Assembly: GCA_964510525.1 (NCBI GenBank)
Contig: CAZECE010000068.1
Coordinates: forward strand, 1 to 25,973
Source of the DNA: CAZECE01 sp964510525
GTDB lineage: Bacteria; Pseudomonadota; Gammaproteobacteria; Pseudomonadales; JANQJO01
Reading direction: 5' to 3'
Length of the DNA stretch: 25,973 nt
Below are positions 24,274-25,973 of the stretch, piece by piece. Below the pieces are notes generated by a model that saw only the letters and a list, made by a program, of their open reading frames with translations, had not been told where the DNA came from and ran no database searches. The position numbers and the translations under genes are program-made. Within the stretch, counting starts at the first letter, position 1. Each line of letters starts with the position of its first letter.

Positions 24274-24516
24274 TTAAAAAGCAGGGTGATCGACACCTTG
24301 AAGCACATTGCCTTGAGTCGCTTGAGAAAAGGTCTTGGTAGTAAGAGGCTCCACTTTGTAGCCTGCCAGCGAGTTGGGGCCTCCTGCAGGAGACACAAAA
24401 TCAGCGGGGGGCTGCTTACTGACATAACCCTTTAGTTTCTCACGGATTCGGTTTTTGATTTCCTCATCCCGTTTATCCTGAGCACTGTCTTTATGACTAC
24501 TTTTATTGAAGCGCAT
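24274..24516 (-). CDS. Small hypothetical protein (80 aa)
   Basis: 80 residues from the ATG at 24516, which has AGGA 8 nt upstream; a TTG six codons earlier overlaps that SD. Highly charged first half (SSHKDSAQDKRDEEIKNRIR, probably helical) followed by a Pro/Gly-containing second half (KQPPADFVSPAGGPNSLAGY). No signal peptide, no membrane segment, no family I recognise. It converges with the HEPN gene and diverges from the secreted-protein gene. The SD and clean composition support a real gene. Confidence 0.5.
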   Translation of the reverse strand: MRFNKSSHKDSAQDKRDEEIKNRIREKLKGYVSKQPPADFVSPAGGPNSLAGYKVEPLTTKTFSQATQGNVLQGVDHPAF

Positions 24517-24851
24517 GCCACGTATCCTGATCAAAGTATTTCATTTACATTTAAAATTACCGAAAGTGTACCATTTTGTGTTTTGGATAAATAGCCACTC
24601 GTCAGCCTCGACCTGAAAGCAGGCTGCATACGTTAAAGGAGTTGCAACATAAGATTACATACGTACCAACACGCCCTCAGTAAAGCTGCCCAAAAAAACA
24701 AACAGCGGCCAAACGATACAAATCGGATCAACAATTCTTATATAAAACCTGTGATTCGTTACATGAATTGATTCTTGGATAAAAACCACGAGGTAAGATA
24801 AGCTCCATTTAAGCATCAAGGCCACTCTCAGGTTGCTTAACGAGGTTTCTC
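24517..24851. other. Divergent intergenic region without recognised genes
   Basis: About 335 bp between the divergently oriented 80-aa protein and the secreted protein, so it should hold promoters for both. No convincing coding frame, RNA gene, or repeat of families A or B. A possible -10 (TAAGAT, 24795-24800) lies about 50 bp before the plus-strand gene, but no well-spaced -35 is obvious. Confidence 0.3.
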
Positions 24852-25223
24852 ATGCATACATCAGGCTCGATCAGAATCCATCATCGCCGTTTTATTTACA
24901 CATTTTGCCCTTGTGTGATGCTAACGGTGGCTTTAACAACCCAGAACGTTGCTGCCAGTGGCAATCGCGCCGGAGAAGAAGCACCCATTATTACAGCGAA
25001 CCCCAAATTTGTTACAGCGGCCCCTAAATGGCAACCTTTGGAAACATTAGAAAAACAAAATAACAACGCAGAAATTCCCCCACTGCCTGATTTTGGCCTA
25101 CTGCTTAAAGACGATGCTCCAAATTGGCTGCCTAACACCGGCCATCAACCCCACTCTTTCTTACCTAAACAGGCAACGCCCTCTCCTGCGCCATCCGCTG
25201 ATCTGCAACCCGCAACAAAATAA
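24852..25223 (+). CDS. Small secreted Pro-rich hypothetical protein
   Basis: 123 residues; the ATG at 24852 has GAGG 7 nt upstream. Basic HHRR, a hydrophobic stretch (FIYTFCPCVMLTVALTT, 14-30) and QNVAASG around 31-37 look like a signal peptide cleaved after about Ala35. The mature part (about 88 residues) is low-complexity, rich in Pro, Ala and Asn (EIPPLPDFGLLLKDDAPNWL, ATPSPAPSADLQPATK) with no Cys and no domain I recognise. Probably periplasmic or secreted and partly disordered. Function unknown. Confidence 0.55.
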   Translation: MHTSGSIRIHHRRFIYTFCPCVMLTVALTTQNVAASGNRAGEEAPIITANPKFVTAAPKWQPLETLEKQNNNAEIPPLPDFGLLLKDDAPNWLPNTGHQPHSFLPKQATPSPAPSADLQPATK

Positions 25224-25256
25224 AGAATGAGCTGCAAAACCAACCGCCTGCTGAAA

Positions 25257-25290
25257 ACTTAACCTATTAAAGCTAAGTGCTATTTTTTTT
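25257..25290 (+). terminator. Possible weak intrinsic terminator
   Basis: A 5-bp stem ACTTA (25257-25261) with TAAGT (25274-25278), then 8 T residues (25283-25290), 34 bp after the stop of the secreted-protein gene. The stem is short and AT-rich, so this is a weak candidate. Confidence 0.25.
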
Positions 25291-25491
25291 GCGCTTTTTC
25301 AAAAGGATGGTCTACATTTAAATTACATGCTAAGAATGCTATCAGTTTTACACTTTAACCAGATGTAAATCACTTAGCTCTTAGTACAAAGTTCAAGCTA
25401 CCAAACAAGGAAGTTACGTTTGGTCTTGGTTTAAACAAAACCTGCGAGAAGACACGCTTCGCGCACCACAACAGAGAGCAGACAATAGACC

Positions 25492-25908
25492 ATGGATACT
25501 TTTCAAGACTCTATCATCAATGAAAATAACACCACCGATAACAACCACATTCAAAACAGCTCGGTAGAAAACACGCCAGAAAATGCCGACATCTCAGAAA
25601 CCAAAGCCTATGGCAGCCGCACGGCAGACAAGTTTGTTGTTCGCCTTCCAAAAGGCATGCGTCAAACCATCGCGCAAGTTGCGAAAAATTACCACCGCAG
25701 CATGAATTCTGAAATCGTTTCGCGATTGGAACTCAGCCTTAAAACCGAGCAATATTTACACGGTGAAACCAACGAAGCGGGCACCAACCCTGAAACCACT
25801 CAAGCTGATCTGACGATGAAAGAATATTCCATCATCGAGCAAGTGAGAAAGTTAAGCCCTGAGCGTCAAGATGCCCTGCTTAACGTAATTGCTGGGTTAA
25901 ATCCTTAA
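25492..25908 (+). CDS. Arc-type ribbon-helix-helix DNA-binding protein
   Basis: 138 residues. A polar, Asn/Thr-rich N-terminal tail (1-40) precedes an Arc/MetJ-like RHH domain: strand ADKFVVRLP (45-53), helix GMRQTIAQVAKNYHRS (55-70) and helix MNSEIVSRLELSL (71-83), with the conserved RS-MNSEI turn that identifies Arc family members. Residues 84-138 add a second predicted helical segment (MKEYSIIEQVRKLSPERQDALLNVI) that may oligomerise or bind a partner. It binds DNA as a dimer through the N-terminal strand pair. About 268 bp upstream carry no gene. Targets are unknown; phage, plasmid and toxin-antitoxin Arc homologues are frequent, but no toxin partner is visible before the window ends. Confidence 0.82.
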   Translation: MDTFQDSIINENNTTDNNHIQNSSVENTPENADISETKAYGSRTADKFVVRLPKGMRQTIAQVAKNYHRSMNSEIVSRLELSLKTEQYLHGETNEAGTNPETTQADLTMKEYSIIEQVRKLSPERQDALLNVIAGLNP

Positions 25909-25952
25909 GCTTGATAAACCTTTCAAAGGTTCAAGAAAAGGTTAAAGCTTAA
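25905..25952. repeat. Extended inverted repeat over the Arc-like gene stop
   Basis: TTAAGCTT (25905-25912) pairs with AAGCTTAA (25945-25952), and AACCTTT (25917-25923) with AAAGGTT (25937-25943), giving two stacked stems around a 13-nt loop. It covers the stop codon at 25906-25908. An A run, not a T run, follows on the plus strand; it would read as T residues on the minus strand ahead of the hairpin, so it is not a standard terminator for the Arc-like gene. Confidence 0.45.
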
Positions 25953-25973
25953 AAAAAGCCCTCTGTTGTGAAA

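Noticed and set aside
24833..25027. Alternative plus-strand frame overlapping the secreted protein
   Set aside because: No SD at its start and an Arg-rich shadow composition; the frame starting at 24852 has GAGG and a signal peptide.
25905..25952. Intrinsic terminator for the Arc-like gene
   Set aside because: The hairpin is followed by A residues on the plus strand, and the stem covers the stop codon; recorded only as an inverted repeat.

Overview
The window is chromosomal DNA of a Gram-negative bacterium, most likely a marine-type gammaproteobacterium. This rests on the Wza/Wzx/Wzy/Wzz envelope glycan genes, WecC/WecB sugar-nucleotide genes, a CpxP/Spy-like periplasmic protein, and two families of short palindromic repeats common in proteobacteria. 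I cannot name the genus from sequence alone.

Layout. Bases 1-846 hold one repeat module and a His-rich periplasmic LTXXQ-family gene (minus strand). On the plus strand, wecC is intact and overlaps a wecB that breaks off after about 108 residues. From about 2400 to 18609, seventeen tightly packed minus-strand genes form an O-antigen/capsule-type operon. In reading order (right to left) they are: wzz, gmd, fcl, wzx flippase, hexapeptide acyltransferase, SAM methyltransferase, alpha/alpha-toroid-like protein, CgeB-type glycosyltransferase, FkbM methyltransferase, GT10 fucosyltransferase-like, GT2, Gfo/Idh oxidoreductase, an unknown protein, a Wzy-like membrane protein, GT4, and an Alg14/Alg13-like split glycosyltransferase. 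Many are joined by 4-nt ATGA overlaps. Upstream of wzz lies a decayed IS110/IS1111-type transposase fragment, then a very large multi-SLBB Wza-like exporter.

How it fits together. Gmd and Fcl make GDP-L-fucose, and the GT10-type enzyme probably transfers it. The other glycosyltransferases extend the repeat unit, and the methyl- and acyltransferases decorate it. Wzx flips the unit, Wzy polymerises it, Wzz sets chain length, and the SLBB protein carries the product across the outer membrane. No initiating phosphoglycosyltransferase, Wzc kinase or Wzb phosphatase is in the window. The AT-rich cassette abuts the cut wecB on the left and the IS remnant on the right, which suggests cassette replacement by horizontal transfer.

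Bases 22078-25973 are accessory: two repeat modules flanking an Rpn/YhgA-type nuclease pseudogene that has lost its catalytic core, an MNT-HEPN (MntA-HepT-like) toxin-antitoxin pair, a small unknown protein, a small secreted Pro-rich protein, and an Arc-type ribbon-helix-helix regulator.
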